Shown: positions 44,518 through 54,733, counted from the stretch's first letter. The stretch is DNA of 64,000 nucleotides from Anaerolineae bacterium (GCA_019637615.1 JAHBVJ010000019.1:62001-126000), one strand, 5' to 3'. The notes: generated from the letters alone by a model not told the origin. A program made the numbers and translations.

Positions 44518-44548
44518 TTATTCTGTTTGTCTGCGAGCCTGCGGTTGA

Positions 44549-47017
44549 CTACTTCTTGGTGATCTTCACCTTGATCGGGTTAGATTTGCCGATCAAGCTG
44601 TCGCTGCCTTCCTTGGAAGGATCAACGATCACGATGATTATGTAGGCTTCTTTTACGGTCACTTTCTTGAAGACCGCGTTCGGGATGAACATCGTGATAT
44701 CTTCGAAGGATGTCTCGCCACTGGATGGCTCTACTTCGGTCGCCGCCGCAATCGTGCCACTCACTTCATAGTTCGGGTCAGCGCTAGGGAGGCTATTGCC
44801 GTCCTTATCAAGGAAGAGTGCTCCAACGATCAGCTTATCCCCTTCAAAGTTCTCAAGATCGAACGAGGTGGTGATTTGTAGACCCGTTTGCTTGCCGACC
44901 TTGACACCAAACTTCGCGTTCACATCGGTGACAGTCGCTACGGCAGGTTCACTACTACCTTTGCTGCCACGATCATCGCCCTTATCACCCTTATCGTCGC
45001 CCTTGTCTTTGTCGCTGCCATCATCGCCCTTGGTGTTGTCGTCGCTGCTGCCATCCGGCGCAGGGAGCATCAGGCGTCCGGTGCCGAACTTGGTATCTTC
45101 GCCTTCGTCACCGAGGTCAACGATGTTTTCCATCAGGTAGGCTTTGAGTTCTGAGTACGACATCTTCGGGTTGGCTTGCAGCACGAGGGCGGCAGCGCCA
45201 GAGATCATCGGAGCCGAGCCGGAGGTGCCGAAGAAACCCTTGGGATAGGCACCCGTTTGCTCACCCGTCGGGGCGGTGATGTCCGGCTTCATGCGGTCAT
45301 CGGTGGTAGGGCCTTCAGAGCTATAGGGTTCCTGCTCATCGCCTTCAAGGCCAACCGCACCCACCGTCAAGAGAGCATCCGCATCACCGGGCGAAACGAC
45401 GCTGTAGGCTTGCACTTGCGCCCATTCCGCCACATAGCCGCCTTGAATGAAGACATCGAGCACGTTGTCTGAGTCGCCACGGGCATGTTGGAACAGCACA
45501 TAGTAGACCTCACCCTTTTCGGCCTCGAATTCGGCAATTTGGAAGGGGTAATCAGCTTTCTTGCCACGGCGTGGTTCGTTGCCGACGCCAACTTCTTCGC
45601 CATCCTTGTTCAAGACGATGACGTTGTACTGGCTCTTCTCTTTGCCGTCCCAATTGCCATTCCAGTTGGCGATCACGGCGACATTGGTCGTGCGGGCTTC
45701 GATAGGCAGTGCATAGACTTCATCGCCACTGTCCGTCTTGCCGAACAGGTGCAGATCCTTCTGACCGGGGTTGAACTTGAACATGGTGTGCGAAAGGCGA
45801 GAGTTGCCCGCGCTCTGCACCATCAAGACGCCCGTGTCACGGACGAATTGATTGAACATGGCAGCCATACCCCACTGTCCGTCACGTGGGCCAAGCACGC
45901 CGCCGAATGAGTGATTCAGCACTTGCACTTCATTATCTTGCAGGAATTGGAGCGCATCCAACACACTGTCGAAACTGGTCTGGTCGAAATAGGCCAACAC
46001 GAGTTCCGCATCGGGCGCAATCGAGTGGACGACTTCGGCTACCGCCGTACCGTGCGATTCTTCTTGGGCGTCCAGTTCATCAAGGTCGAGGTTCGAGGTA
46101 ACTTCCTCTGGCAGTGAATCGCCTAGCAGTTCCTTGATGCCACCGAAACCGATGTCGAGGATGCCGACCTTGACACCTTTGCCGGTGATGCCCGCTTCGT
46201 GCCATTTATCAGCGCCGATGACCTGAGCGCCAATGCCTTTGACCGCGCCGAGCGTGAGGCCATCAATGCCGCTGCCAGCGTGAGGCGGACGGAAGCCTTC
46301 GACATGATCGCTGTCGCTAACCGAGGACAGATAGGCCAGCAGTTTGCCGGGAGTCTGGAACTGGGCGAGGATCGCCAGCGGAATACCGATCTCAAGTTCA
46401 TCGGTGGTCACGTTGTAGCGGTAGACGCTGACGCCCAAGGCTTGCAGGCGAGTCGTTTCGTCGGGGACGCTCGTTTCGGCATCCAACATCAAGTAGCCAG
46501 CCAGTTCGTCGCGCTTGTTGATGATCTGACGATCACGCGCCAGTTTATCGACGGCTTCTAAGCCACCCTCATCATAGGCAGTCAACAAATCGATATAGCT
46601 GAGAGGGATGTTGAGCTTGTCGAGCAGACCGGAGTCAACGAGGAAAGTACCGACGCCTGATGCGCCTTCACTATTGAAAATCGTAGTGATCTTCTCGTAC
46701 AGCTCCGCCATGTCGATGTCACCGACTTTGGCATCCTTGTATTTGTCAATGAAGGGGCCGAGGTCGGGATAGGTAGCCCGTAGTTCATCGAGTGACTTGG
46801 GCGCTTTAAATGGTGGTTGTCCGCCATTGGTGGGTGGCTTGAGCGCGGGCGTCGTTGGCGTAATGGTCGGATCGAGTGGTTGTACGTCCACTTCTTCCGT
46901 CGCGGCGGGGTTCGGAGTCGCCGTCGGATTCTGAGCGTTGCTAGGCCGGGGGCTGCTGGACAATAACGTCATCAGCGAGATGATCACGGCTAACATCACA
47001 AGCGAAAGTCGTTTCAT
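44549..47017 (-). CDS. Secreted subtilisin-like serine peptidase (S8)
   Basis: 822 aa. Signal peptide 1-28, Pro/Thr linker (30-65), an N-terminal domain of unknown type (70-260), and the subtilase domain with catalytic Asp288 (VGILDIGFGG), His322 (ESHGTAVAEVV) and Ser599 (GTSGSAPMISGAAA). About 140 residues between the His and Ser blocks form an inserted domain (ATTNVAVIANWNGNWDGKEKSQ ... YYVLFQHARGD), longer than in typical subtilisins. After the protease there is an acidic Asp/Lys/Gly/Ser spacer of about 40 residues (DKGDDKGDKGDDRG), then a beta-rich C-terminal domain of about 140 residues. Role: extracellular proteolysis. Confidence 0.92.
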   Translation of the reverse strand: MKRLSLVMLAVIISLMTLLSSSPRPSNAQNPTATPNPAATEEVDVQPLDPTITPTTPALKPPTNGGQPPFKAPKSLDELRATYPDLGPFIDKYKDAKVGDIDMAELYEKITTIFNSEGASGVGTFLVDSGLLDKLNIPLSYIDLLTAYDEGGLEAVDKLARDRQIINKRDELAGYLMLDAETSVPDETTRLQALGVSVYRYNVTTDELEIGIPLAILAQFQTPGKLLAYLSSVSDSDHVEGFRPPHAGSGIDGLTLGAVKGIGAQVIGADKWHEAGITGKGVKVGILDIGFGGIKELLGDSLPEEVTSNLDLDELDAQEESHGTAVAEVVHSIAPDAELVLAYFDQTSFDSVLDALQFLQDNEVQVLNHSFGGVLGPRDGQWGMAAMFNQFVRDTGVLMVQSAGNSRLSHTMFKFNPGQKDLHLFGKTDSGDEVYALPIEARTTNVAVIANWNGNWDGKEKSQYNVIVLNKDGEEVGVGNEPRRGKKADYPFQIAEFEAEKGEVYYVLFQHARGDSDNVLDVFIQGGYVAEWAQVQAYSVVSPGDADALLTVGAVGLEGDEQEPYSSEGPTTDDRMKPDITAPTGEQTGAYPKGFFGTSGSAPMISGAAALVLQANPKMSYSELKAYLMENIVDLGDEGEDTKFGTGRLMLPAPDGSSDDNTKGDDGSDKDKGDDKGDKGDDRGSKGSSEPAVATVTDVNAKFGVKVGKQTGLQITTSFDLENFEGDKLIVGALFLDKDGNSLPSADPNYEVSGTIAAATEVEPSSGETSFEDITMFIPNAVFKKVTVKEAYIIIVIVDPSKEGSDSLIGKSNPIKVKITKK

Positions 47018-47301
47018 GTAACTGCTCCCTCAAGATCTTCTTCATGCGCTGGTAAGCACGATCTGGAATACGTGCCTATTGAAGCATCGATGAGCAATCC
47101 TCCGAACGCATGAAAGGACGAATTAACGCTGAAACCTAGGGATGATTGGGTACTCCTACCAATGGCGGAGGTGACGAGCTGGTGCGTCGGGATCAGGCCA
47201 TTCCACGTGCAAATGATTATGAGTATGAGAATTAATGCTGGCTGAGGTGGGTATATAATTTGCGTAGATATAGTATTACGTCAACAAATAGGAAGCAGTG
47301 T

Positions 47302-49623
47302 ATGCGTTTACGACGCGCGATCAAGATCGGCTTGGTGTTTGTATTTCCGTTATCGCTAAGTTTGTTATTCTTCTCCCCAATGCAAGTTTATGGCAGCACA
47401 ATTTCTGTTACCAACACCAATGATAGTGGGGCAGGCAGCCTCCGGCAGGCGATTCTCACGGCGAATAGCACTCCAGAGCTGGACACCATTACTTTCAATA
47501 TCGGCGCTGGCGGCTTGAAGACGATCAAACCGCTGACGCAATTTCCTGAGATCACAGCTCCCGTCATCATCGACGGAACGACGCAGCCCGGTTATACCAA
47601 CAGTCCGTTGATTGAACTGGATGGCTCGATACCTACGGCAGCAGGAACAACCACTGGCTTTTCCATAACGGCTGGTAATTCCACGCTACGAGGGCTAATC
47701 ATTAACCGTTTTTCGCAGCCCGTGATGATTTACGCAGGTGGCAACAACCATATTGAAGGCTGTTTCATCGGCATGAATGCGACGGGTACAGCACCCGTTG
47801 GCACCCCAGATTATGGTATTCGGATCGAGGATTCATCGAATAACGTCATTGGTGGATTGACGAGTGCTCAACGCAACGTGATAAAAGCACTCACGATTGC
47901 GTCTTTTGCAGCCGAGGGAATGAGTGCAGCAGGCAATGTCGTTCAGGGTAATTACATCGGTGTCGCTGTCGATGGTTCGACACGGTTGAACAGCGGGATT
48001 GGTCTCCTCATCGGTGGTGCGGCTAATAACGTCGTGGGCGGGACAGAAGTCGGCGCGAGAAATGTCATTTCCGGTTCGCAAACTGGAATCGCGATCTGGG
48101 GCACAACAGGCAGTAACAATCGTATACAGGGCAATTACATTGGCACCGACGCGACAGGTATGGCTGCTGTAATAAATGTAGATATTGGCATCGAAATCGA
48201 CGCTGGCGCAGATAATGTAATAGGAAGTGCTGATCCAGCCGGACGCAATGTTATCTCAGGCAGTGGTTGGGGCATTTACCTACACACCACTGCTAAACGC
48301 ACGGTCATTCAGGGCAACTATATCGGTACCAATGCGGCGGGAACCGCGTACATCCCTAATGGTTTCGGGATCAGCATGAACAGGAGTCAAGACAATCTTA
48401 TCGGTGGCACGACCAGCGGAGCAGGGAATCTGATTGCAGGGAACAATAACCACGGTATTTATATCGAAACCAGCGACAGCACCGGTATTCGAATCCTCAT
48501 GAATTCCATTTTCAACAACGGACTTCTCGGCATCGAACGTGTTGATGTGGCGGAAAATGTAGTGATCCTAACGTCTGTCAGTGGTACAACGACGGCTACT
48601 CATGTCGAGGGTATTGTTAACGCAAAACCCGCGCAGGTGCAGACCGTGCGCATCGAATTTTTCAGCAATGTTGCCTGTGACTATATCGGCTACGGCGAAG
48701 GTGAACAGTATATTGGTTTCCTTGACGTGGTCACAGATTCTTTGGGAATCGCCAACTTCGCGGGTGACGTGCAGCCCACGATGAAGAAGATCGTCACCGC
48801 TACAGCCACCAGCAGCATTGGTACATCCCGATTTTCTCAATGTCATCCTAAGACACATACTGATACCATCGGCATTTTCCGCCAATCGGACGCGACGTTT
48901 TATCTGCGTAACGAGAACTCGACAGGTTTTGCCGATAGCAGTCTGACATTCGGTGCTGCAACGGACTTCCCAATCACGGGCGACTGGAATGGAGATGGAA
49001 TCGATACTCCGGGCGTGTATCGAAAGTCAACTGGCGAATTCTTCCTCACAGACAGTACCTCGACTCCGGCAGTGCTGCATTACAGCTTTGTGCTTGGCAT
49101 TCCTAACGATCAGCCCATCGTTGGAGACTGGGATGCTGACGGCAAAGATGGCGTCGGTGTGTTCCGTCCGTCGAATGGCCTGATTTACCTAAAAAGTGAT
49201 CTGACGACGGGTTTTGCCCAATATACGATGGTGCTTGGCATCCCCGGCGATGTCGGTATCGCGGGCGACTGGAATGGCGACGGCAAAGACAGCCCCGGTG
49301 TCTATCGCCCTTCTAACCAGCAGTTTTACCTGACGAATAGCGTTTGCAATTGCCCCGTGTTCGGGGATGCTCAGCTTGGCCTCGGTATTGCGGGCGATAC
49401 CCCATTCGCCGGCGATTGGGATAATGACGGCAAATCGGGCGTTGGCGTATATCGTCAATCAAATGGCTTGACGTACATCAAGAACGCGCTGACGACAGGC
49501 TTTGCGGATGCTTCGTTCGTGTTTGGCAGCGCTAGTGATTATCCATTAGCGGGATATTGGGTACGGATTGCTCCGCCACCACCTGAAACTGCGCCGCCAT
49601 TTGTGCCACAGCGACAGCGGTGA
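47302..49623 (+). CDS. Secreted protein with right-handed beta-helix and FG-GAP-like repeats
   Basis: 773 aa from the ATG at 47302 (AGGAAG just upstream); the longer frame starts at a TTG. A signal peptide (about 1-33) is followed by CSLREAIL-like DSGAGSLRQAILTAN, a motif typical of bacterial adhesin-like beta-helix proteins, and then parallel beta-helix turns with the rung pattern NVIGG-T-x-x-(A/G)RN-VI(S/A)-G and IQGNYIGTDATG (about residues 120-440). The C-terminal 250 residues hold five repeats of about 48 residues with PITGDWNGDGIDTPGVYR type sequence, calcium-binding-like D-x-D-x-D/G loops as in FG-GAP/VCBS repeats. No enzyme motif seen; a surface structural or adhesive role is likely. 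Confidence 0.88.
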   Translation: MRLRRAIKIGLVFVFPLSLSLLFFSPMQVYGSTISVTNTNDSGAGSLRQAILTANSTPELDTITFNIGAGGLKTIKPLTQFPEITAPVIIDGTTQPGYTNSPLIELDGSIPTAAGTTTGFSITAGNSTLRGLIINRFSQPVMIYAGGNNHIEGCFIGMNATGTAPVGTPDYGIRIEDSSNNVIGGLTSAQRNVIKALTIASFAAEGMSAAGNVVQGNYIGVAVDGSTRLNSGIGLLIGGAANNVVGGTEVGARNVISGSQTGIAIWGTTGSNNRIQGNYIGTDATGMAAVINVDIGIEIDAGADNVIGSADPAGRNVISGSGWGIYLHTTAKRTVIQGNYIGTNAAGTAYIPNGFGISMNRSQDNLIGGTTSGAGNLIAGNNNHGIYIETSDSTGIRILMNSIFNNGLLGIERVDVAENVVILTSVSGTTTATHVEGIVNAKPAQVQTVRIEFFSNVACDYIGYGEGEQYIGFLDVVTDSLGIANFAGDVQPTMKKIVTATATSSIGTSRFSQCHPKTHTDTIGIFRQSDATFYLRNENSTGFADSSLTFGAATDFPITGDWNGDGIDTPGVYRKSTGEFFLTDSTSTPAVLHYSFVLGIPNDQPIVGDWDADGKDGVGVFRPSNGLIYLKSDLTTGFAQYTMVLGIPGDVGIAGDWNGDGKDSPGVYRPSNQQFYLTNSVCNCPVFGDAQLGLGIAGDTPFAGDWDNDGKSGVGVYRQSNGLTYIKNALTTGFADASFVFGSASDYPLAGYWVRIAPPPPETAPPFVPQRQR

Positions 49624-49744
49624 GAGGTATCGTTTCGAGCAGTGATGAGCGTGGATCGTAGCAAATCCGCGCTCGTCGTAACCGTCATCCCTTAACAAAC
49701 TGACTATTCACACCTGTAGCAAGTTATGCTAGACTATCGTCGGT

Positions 49745-50239
49745 ATGGATGACGCAGGATGGATGCGGATTGCGCTTGAGGAGGCTGCGCTGGCGGAAAC
49801 GCACGGTGATGTGCCCGTCGGTGCGATTGCTGTCCTGAACGGCGAGATCATTGGGCGGGGACGCAACCGCCGCGAGTTGGATCGCGATCCGACCGCTCAC
49901 GCCGAGATGATGGCGATGCGGGAAGCATCACAGGCTATACATCACTGGCGGTTAGACGATGTGACACTGTACTGTACGCTCGAACCGTGCGCTATGTGCG
50001 CCGGGGCGATGGTATTGGCAAGGCTACCGCGTTTGGTGTTCGCCACGACTGACCCAAAGGCGGGCGCGGGCGGCAGTATCATGGACTTGCTGAATCATCC
50101 ACAGCTTAACCATCATGTGCAGGTGGAGGCTGGTCTACTACAGGAAGAAGCTGCTGCATTACTCGTGAATTTCTTCGCGAAGTTGCGGGCAGCGGGAGAA
50201 CGTGGTAGAAAATTGAGGGTCGCGAGTGACGAGGGTTGA
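49745..50239 (+). CDS. tadA: tRNA adenosine(34) deaminase
   Basis: 164 aa. Zinc-dependent deaminase that makes inosine at the wobble position of tRNA-Arg(ACG). Catalytic/zinc residues are His52 and Glu54 (THAEMMAMREA, the HAE motif) and Cys82/Cys85 (LEPCAMCAGAMVLARLPRLVFATTDPKAGAGGSIMDLL). That last sequence, with the D-x-K-x-G-x-x-G-S block, identifies TadA rather than a free-nucleoside deaminase. It lies 27 bases before a tRNA gene. The region between them has no signal of its own. Confidence 0.92.
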   Translation: MDDAGWMRIALEEAALAETHGDVPVGAIAVLNGEIIGRGRNRRELDRDPTAHAEMMAMREASQAIHHWRLDDVTLYCTLEPCAMCAGAMVLARLPRLVFATTDPKAGAGGSIMDLLNHPQLNHHVQVEAGLLQEEAAALLVNFFAKLRAAGERGRKLRVASDEG

Positions 50240-50266
50240 CCCTCGCGCTCGGTGCAAATACTATAC

Positions 50267-50356
50267 GGAGAGGTGCCAGAGTGGTTGATCGGGGCGCTCT
50301 CGAAAAGCGTTATATCCGCAAGGATATCGTGGGTTCGAATCCCACCCTCTCCGCCA
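50267..50356 (+). tRNA. tRNA-Ser (CGA anticodon)
   Basis: Acceptor arms GGAGAGG (50267-50273) and CCTCTCC (50346-50352), discriminator G and encoded CCA (50354-50356). Anticodon loop CTCGAAA with anticodon CGA, and a long variable arm as in type II Ser tRNAs, then the TTCGAAT T-loop. The length of 90 bases agrees with tRNA-Ser. Confidence 0.97.
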
Positions 50357-50361
50357 ACTAA

Positions 50362-50393
50362 AAAAAGAGCGATCTAGACGGGTCGCTCTTTTT
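50362..50393 (+). terminator. Terminator after tRNA-Ser
   Basis: AAAAAGAGCGA pairs with TCGCTCTTTTT, a strong stem running into a T run, 6 bases after the tRNA 3' end. Confidence 0.9.
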
Positions 50394-50628
50394 GATTCTC
50401 TTTTGGCATAGTCCGCACGAACGGTGTAAATTTAACCTCGCTATACAACAATACGGCTTGGTAACGTAGGTATCGGGAAGGTACGGTTTCTAGGGGGAGC
50501 CATGACAGCCCGTCATCCTGCTATGATTTTTATCTTGCCCATCCCCCTCAATACTTACATCTTTGCATATAACGGCAGACGTGAGCTAGGAAATTGTCCT
50601 TTCAGCCTCAACGGAGCTAATCAAACTT

Positions 50629-53421
50629 ATGAGACCTTCACACAAGCGCCGCTTTATTCTTCTCCCACTGCTGATCAGTGCGCTCATCACGTCTCTAGCA
50701 CTCGCGATGCCGGGACGTGCCCAACAACCCCCTACTATTACGATTAATCGGGTCAATGACAGTAACTTCCCGACCTTACAGTTATTAGTCACAGTCACGG
50801 ACGCGCAAAATGTGCCCGTGAGTGGACTGACTAAGGACGATTTTTCAGCACAGCTCAACACCGAAGCGACCGAGGTTGTCTCAGTCGAGGAGATCGTCAG
50901 TTCCGACGCGCCAGTATCCGTCGTGCTGGTGTTGGATTCCAGCGAGAGTATGCTGAGTACTCCGTTGGATAACACCAAGGCAGCGGCCAATATCTTGCTC
51001 GATAATCTACGCGCTGGTGATGAGGTGGCACTCATCGATTTCGATACCACCGTGCGTGTAGTGCAGGATTTCACTACCGATCTGAATGCTGTGCGGCAAG
51101 CTCTCGGTCAACTACGCGCGAACGGCAAAACTGCGTTGTATGACGCCACTTATGCGGGCGTCGAGCAGGCTTTGAAGTCAAATACCCCGCGCCGATTCGT
51201 GGTACTGCTCACCGATGGCAACGAATATGGCGGCTTGAGCAAGAATTCGGCAGCGGCGGGGATCGACCTTGCCGTCGCCAATAACGTCCAATTCTTCGTG
51301 GTCGGGCTGGGATACGATCTTAGTGAGATTTATCTCAAGGAACTCGGCACAAACACGCGAGGACAGACATACCTGCTGCCCACTTCGGACAAGTTATCAA
51401 GCATCTTTGATTTCGTCGCTAATTATTTGCGCAGTCAATACATCGTCACGCTTGTCCCGAAGATCGAACCGGACGGCACCCAGTATGATTTGACGTTGAG
51501 CGCGCGCGGCGGATCGACTACTTACGCGTATGCCGCGCCTGACTTGTATCCGACGCCGACTCTGCGCGATGTGCCTACGCAGCCGATCAGCGAGCCAGTT
51601 TCGTTGGCGCTGAACGTCACCGCCCCCCGCCAGATTGACCAGATCAACGTCACTATGGATGGGCAACCCTTCAAGCTCACTAACCAAAAGATCAGCAGCA
51701 ACAACCAGACGGCGACGGGTCAGATCGAGATTGATCCGTATACGCTGCCGCCGGGTGGTCATAGCTTGACCGTTGAAGTGTTGGACAAGCAAGGCGGTAA
51801 GCGCGCGATCAAGGCCGAGATCGAGATCGCGGAACTGCCGATCCTGTTCAGTCTTACCGGGCTAAAGGATGGCGACTTCCTGCGCACAGCCAGCAACACA
51901 CTGACCGTTGCTGTCGCAAAGACTCAAGCGCCTATCGAATCGGTGACGCTGACCGCTGACGGCAAGGAAATCGGGGCGCTCGCACAAGCGCCATACGAGT
52001 TCAAATTGGATAATCTAGTACTTGGCCCCGGTGAGCATACACTCGTCCTCAATGTGCGTAATGCAGCGGGCACGACTACACAGCAGACTTTCCGAGTGAT
52101 GGTCGATCCGGCCTTGTTCATTACGCCGACAAACACACCGACGCGTACGCCAACGTATACACGGACGCCGACAAACACGCCTACGGACACGCCGACTAAG
52201 ACGAATACGGCGACCCACACGAGTACGCCGACGCATACATTCACCAAGACTAGCACGGCGACCAAGACCCCGATCCCGCCGACGGCAACCGAAACCGCCA
52301 GCGATACACCTGTGCCACCAACCAATACCATCACAAACACACCAGTGCCACCAACGGCAACCGAAACCGCTAGTAATACACCGATCCCGCCGACCAGCAC
52401 TGCTACGAATACGGCAGCACCACCAACGGCAACAGCAGTATCGCCAAGCTTCAGCGTGACGGGCATTAAGATCGCGGAAACGGTTAAGGATGCGAATCGA
52501 CGTATCACCGTGACGCTGACCGATCCCGATCAACTCGCCATCGAGACGGTGGTCGTTAAGGTAGACAACCGCGAGATCAGCCGGTTCACGACGGAACCGT
52601 ATCAAGTCACCGTCAGCATGGTGATTCTGGGCGCAGGCGATCATGTCCTTGAAGTGACCGCGACCAACATCGCAGGGAAACAAACGACAGAAACGATCCC
52701 CTTCATCGTGGATTCGTCGTTGTTTGTCACGGTGACGGCAGAACCTCCTACTGAAGTTGCGAACGTGATCGAAGCCACCGCGACGGAGCCACCAAGCGCG
52801 ACGCCTGTTCCGCCCACAGCTACGAATACGACTACAAACACTGCTGTTCCGAGCGCGACTGAAACGGCCTCCGCCACGTTCACTCCGACGATCACCGCCA
52901 GCCCGACGATCACCAACACGGCGACGATCACGGCTACGGCTACCACGACCTACACGGCAACCCCGTTCCTACCGATGTTCAAGATCAGCGGGATCACCGA
53001 GGGCGAACGCGTCACAGATAGCAGTCGCGAAGTGGTCGTTACGCCGGATGGCGATCAACCAGCATTCGACAAAGTGATATTCGCCATCGACGGCGTAGAG
53101 GCGCTAACGGATAGCAATTCGCCGTTCAGCTATACGTTTGATCCGCAGCAGCTAACCGTTGGAGAGCATACCATCACGGTTATCGTCAGTAACGCGGTAG
53201 GTGGAAGCGCTGAACGCAGCGTCAAATTCTCTGTGCTCAATCCGACGGCGGAGGTGACGGCAGCAGCGACGGAAAATTCGGCTGGCACATCCGGCAGTAC
53301 GAGTAATCCGGCGGGCGGCACAGATTGGCAGCCAATCGCGTGTGGCGCGTCGATCCTCGTGCTGCTGATCATTGCACTGTGGTTCTGGCTGCGCCGTCGC
53401 CGTCAGCCGACTTCCCAATAG
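50629..53421 (+). CDS. Cell-surface VWA domain protein with Ig-like repeats
   Basis: 930 aa. Signal peptide 1-30. VWA domain (about 95-280) with the MIDAS motif DSSES (Asp103), Thr in NGKTALYDA, and the LLTDGNE Asp, so metal binding is likely intact. Four Ig-like domains (about 300-385, 400-495, 605-700, 780-870) open with a GLKDGD or GIKIAETV type strand and are separated by three Thr/Pro-rich linkers (TNTPT repeats; about 500-600, 715-780). The C-terminus has one membrane segment (about 903-921) and a basic tail (LRRRRQP), so the protein is anchored outward. Bacterial surface adhesion or signalling is the likely role; no ligand is evident. Confidence 0.9.
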   Translation: MRPSHKRRFILLPLLISALITSLALAMPGRAQQPPTITINRVNDSNFPTLQLLVTVTDAQNVPVSGLTKDDFSAQLNTEATEVVSVEEIVSSDAPVSVVLVLDSSESMLSTPLDNTKAAANILLDNLRAGDEVALIDFDTTVRVVQDFTTDLNAVRQALGQLRANGKTALYDATYAGVEQALKSNTPRRFVVLLTDGNEYGGLSKNSAAAGIDLAVANNVQFFVVGLGYDLSEIYLKELGTNTRGQTYLLPTSDKLSSIFDFVANYLRSQYIVTLVPKIEPDGTQYDLTLSARGGSTTYAYAAPDLYPTPTLRDVPTQPISEPVSLALNVTAPRQIDQINVTMDGQPFKLTNQKISSNNQTATGQIEIDPYTLPPGGHSLTVEVLDKQGGKRAIKAEIEIAELPILFSLTGLKDGDFLRTASNTLTVAVAKTQAPIESVTLTADGKEIGALAQAPYEFKLDNLVLGPGEHTLVLNVRNAAGTTTQQTFRVMVDPALFITPTNTPTRTPTYTRTPTNTPTDTPTKTNTATHTSTPTHTFTKTSTATKTPIPPTATETASDTPVPPTNTITNTPVPPTATETASNTPIPPTSTATNTAAPPTATAVSPSFSVTGIKIAETVKDANRRITVTLTDPDQLAIETVVVKVDNREISRFTTEPYQVTVSMVILGAGDHVLEVTATNIAGKQTTETIPFIVDSSLFVTVTAEPPTEVANVIEATATEPPSATPVPPTATNTTTNTAVPSATETASATFTPTITASPTITNTATITATATTTYTATPFLPMFKISGITEGERVTDSSREVVVTPDGDQPAFDKVIFAIDGVEALTDSNSPFSYTFDPQQLTVGEHTITVIVSNAVGGSAERSVKFSVLNPTAEVTAAATENSAGTSGSTSNPAGGTDWQPIACGASILVLLIIALWFWLRRRRQPTSQ

Positions 53422-53442
53422 AGGCCAGACTTCGCCTTTCTC

Positions 53443-53486
53443 GGCGGTCTCACTCGTATCCACGGCAGTGATCGAGTGAGACCGCC
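53443..53486 (+). terminator. Hairpin after the VWA gene
   Basis: A 14-bp perfect stem GGCGGTCTCACTCG/CGAGTGAGACCGCC with a 16-base loop, 21 bases after the stop. No T run follows, so it is either a weak terminator or a dispersed hairpin. Confidence 0.5.
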
Positions 53487-53602
53487 CGTGTCAGCACCTC
53501 GAAATATCGATGTCCACTTCTTGCGTCTCAGGTTGATCATGCTAAACTCAGTGATCATTGTGTCACTGTACCTTGTCATTGTCCTCCGTAGGGGTTGTCA
53601 CT

Positions 53603-54115
53603 ATGCCTGTGTCAGTTGCCAGTTCCAAGCTGATTTATGACGCGCTCAAAGCCTGTAACGTCAAGATCATGTCGGCGCTGCCAGAAACGTGGCTCGTCCA
53701 CCTGATCCGCATGGCGGATGAAGACCCCGATATGACACTCGTGCGCCTTGCGAAAGAAGAAGAAGGCATCGGCATTTCCGCCGGAGCGCATCTGGCTGGC
53801 GTGAGTTCGGCGCTGCTGATGCAGAATCACGGTTTCTTCGCCGCCATCAACCCGATCATCTCCCTCGCGCTGCTGTACAAAATCCCGCTGCTGATGCTGA
53901 TCAGCCATCGCGGACACTTCGGAGAAAAAGACCCGTGGCAAACGCAAGGCGGCCTGTTAACCAAGCCGCTGCTGCGCTCGATGAACATCCCCACGTGGCA
54001 TTTGAGCAACCCCGCTGATGTGCATCGCCGGATCAAGGATGCGCAGACGCTGGCGCATTCATCGCTGTCGCCCGTCGCCGTGCTGCTGACCCGCGATCTA
54101 ATGTGGGAGGAATGA
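53603..54115 (+). CDS. Thiamine-diphosphate decarboxylase, alpha (PYR) subunit, sulfo-/phosphonopyruvate decarboxylase type
   Basis: 170 aa from the ATG at 53603 (AGGGG upstream; the frame opens earlier without support). This is the N-terminal pyrimidine-binding half of a ThDP enzyme as a separate polypeptide: KLIYDALKACNVKIMSALPETWLVHLI, LAKEEEGIGISAGAHLAGVSSALLMQNHGFFAAINPI, with the conserved catalytic Glu in EEEGIGI. It matches ComD-type subunits of sulfopyruvate decarboxylase and the N-terminal half of phosphonopyruvate decarboxylase. It ends two bases before the beta subunit start. Substrate not known. Confidence 0.88.
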   Translation: MPVSVASSKLIYDALKACNVKIMSALPETWLVHLIRMADEDPDMTLVRLAKEEEGIGISAGAHLAGVSSALLMQNHGFFAAINPIISLALLYKIPLLMLISHRGHFGEKDPWQTQGGLLTKPLLRSMNIPTWHLSNPADVHRRIKDAQTLAHSSLSPVAVLLTRDLMWEE

Positions 54116-54117
54116 CT

Positions 54118-54684
54118 ATGCTGCGCGAAGATGCCTTGAAGCAGATTTACCCTGATCTCGAACCGCACATCGTGGTGACGATCATGGGTGCGGTCGCGGT
54201 GGAGTTGTACAACTGTGGACACCGTCCGAATTTCTTCTATCTTGAGCACGCGATGGGGCTGGCGTCTTCGATGGGGTTGGGGATCGCGCTGGCAAAGCCG
54301 AACCAGAAGGTGATCGTAATCGATGGTGATGGTTCGGTGCTGATGAACCTCGGTACGTTTAGCACGATGGCACGCTACAAACCGGGCAATTTACTGCATA
54401 TCGTGTTCGACAACGAAAGTTTGCTGTCCGTCGGCGGCTTCCCGACCGCGACCTCGACAGGCACCGATCTGGCGGGAATCGCGCGCGCATCGGGGATGCC
54501 GAACGTGATGGAAGCGAATACGCCAACTGATTTGCAGGAGGCCGTCCAGAAGGCACTGGCAAGCAACATGCTGACCACGATCATCTCGAAGGTAGAGGCC
54601 ATCGGGCCGAAGTCGTTCCAGATGGATATTGGGTTGCTGGAAAATCGGTTCCAATTCGCGCGGGCGCTCAAGGGATTAGCGTAG
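54118..54684 (+). CDS. Thiamine-diphosphate decarboxylase, beta (PP) subunit
   Basis: 188 aa. C-terminal diphosphate-binding half: GDGSVLMNLGTFSTMARYKPGNLLHIVFDN is the G-D-G-S...N-N ThDP motif, preceded by FFYLEHAMGLASSMGLGIALAKPNQKVIVID. The ATG at 54118 is preferred over 54112, since GGGAGG at 54105-54110 lies seven bases away and the first ATG overlaps the alpha stop. It should form the active site with the alpha subunit at the interface. It is ComE-like. The downstream cyclase gene shares the operon. Confidence 0.88.
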   Translation: MLREDALKQIYPDLEPHIVVTIMGAVAVELYNCGHRPNFFYLEHAMGLASSMGLGIALAKPNQKVIVIDGDGSVLMNLGTFSTMARYKPGNLLHIVFDNESLLSVGGFPTATSTGTDLAGIARASGMPNVMEANTPTDLQEAVQKALASNMLTTIISKVEAIGPKSFQMDIGLLENRFQFARALKGLA

Positions 54685-54733
54685 ATAGGCTAGAGATCGA
54701 TTTATTTAACACACCATTGCGGGGAGATTGGCG

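Noticed and set aside
52120..52440. CRISPR-like repeat array
   Set aside because: The repeats are in-frame Thr/Pro/Asn codons of the VWA protein linker and have no uniform spacer.
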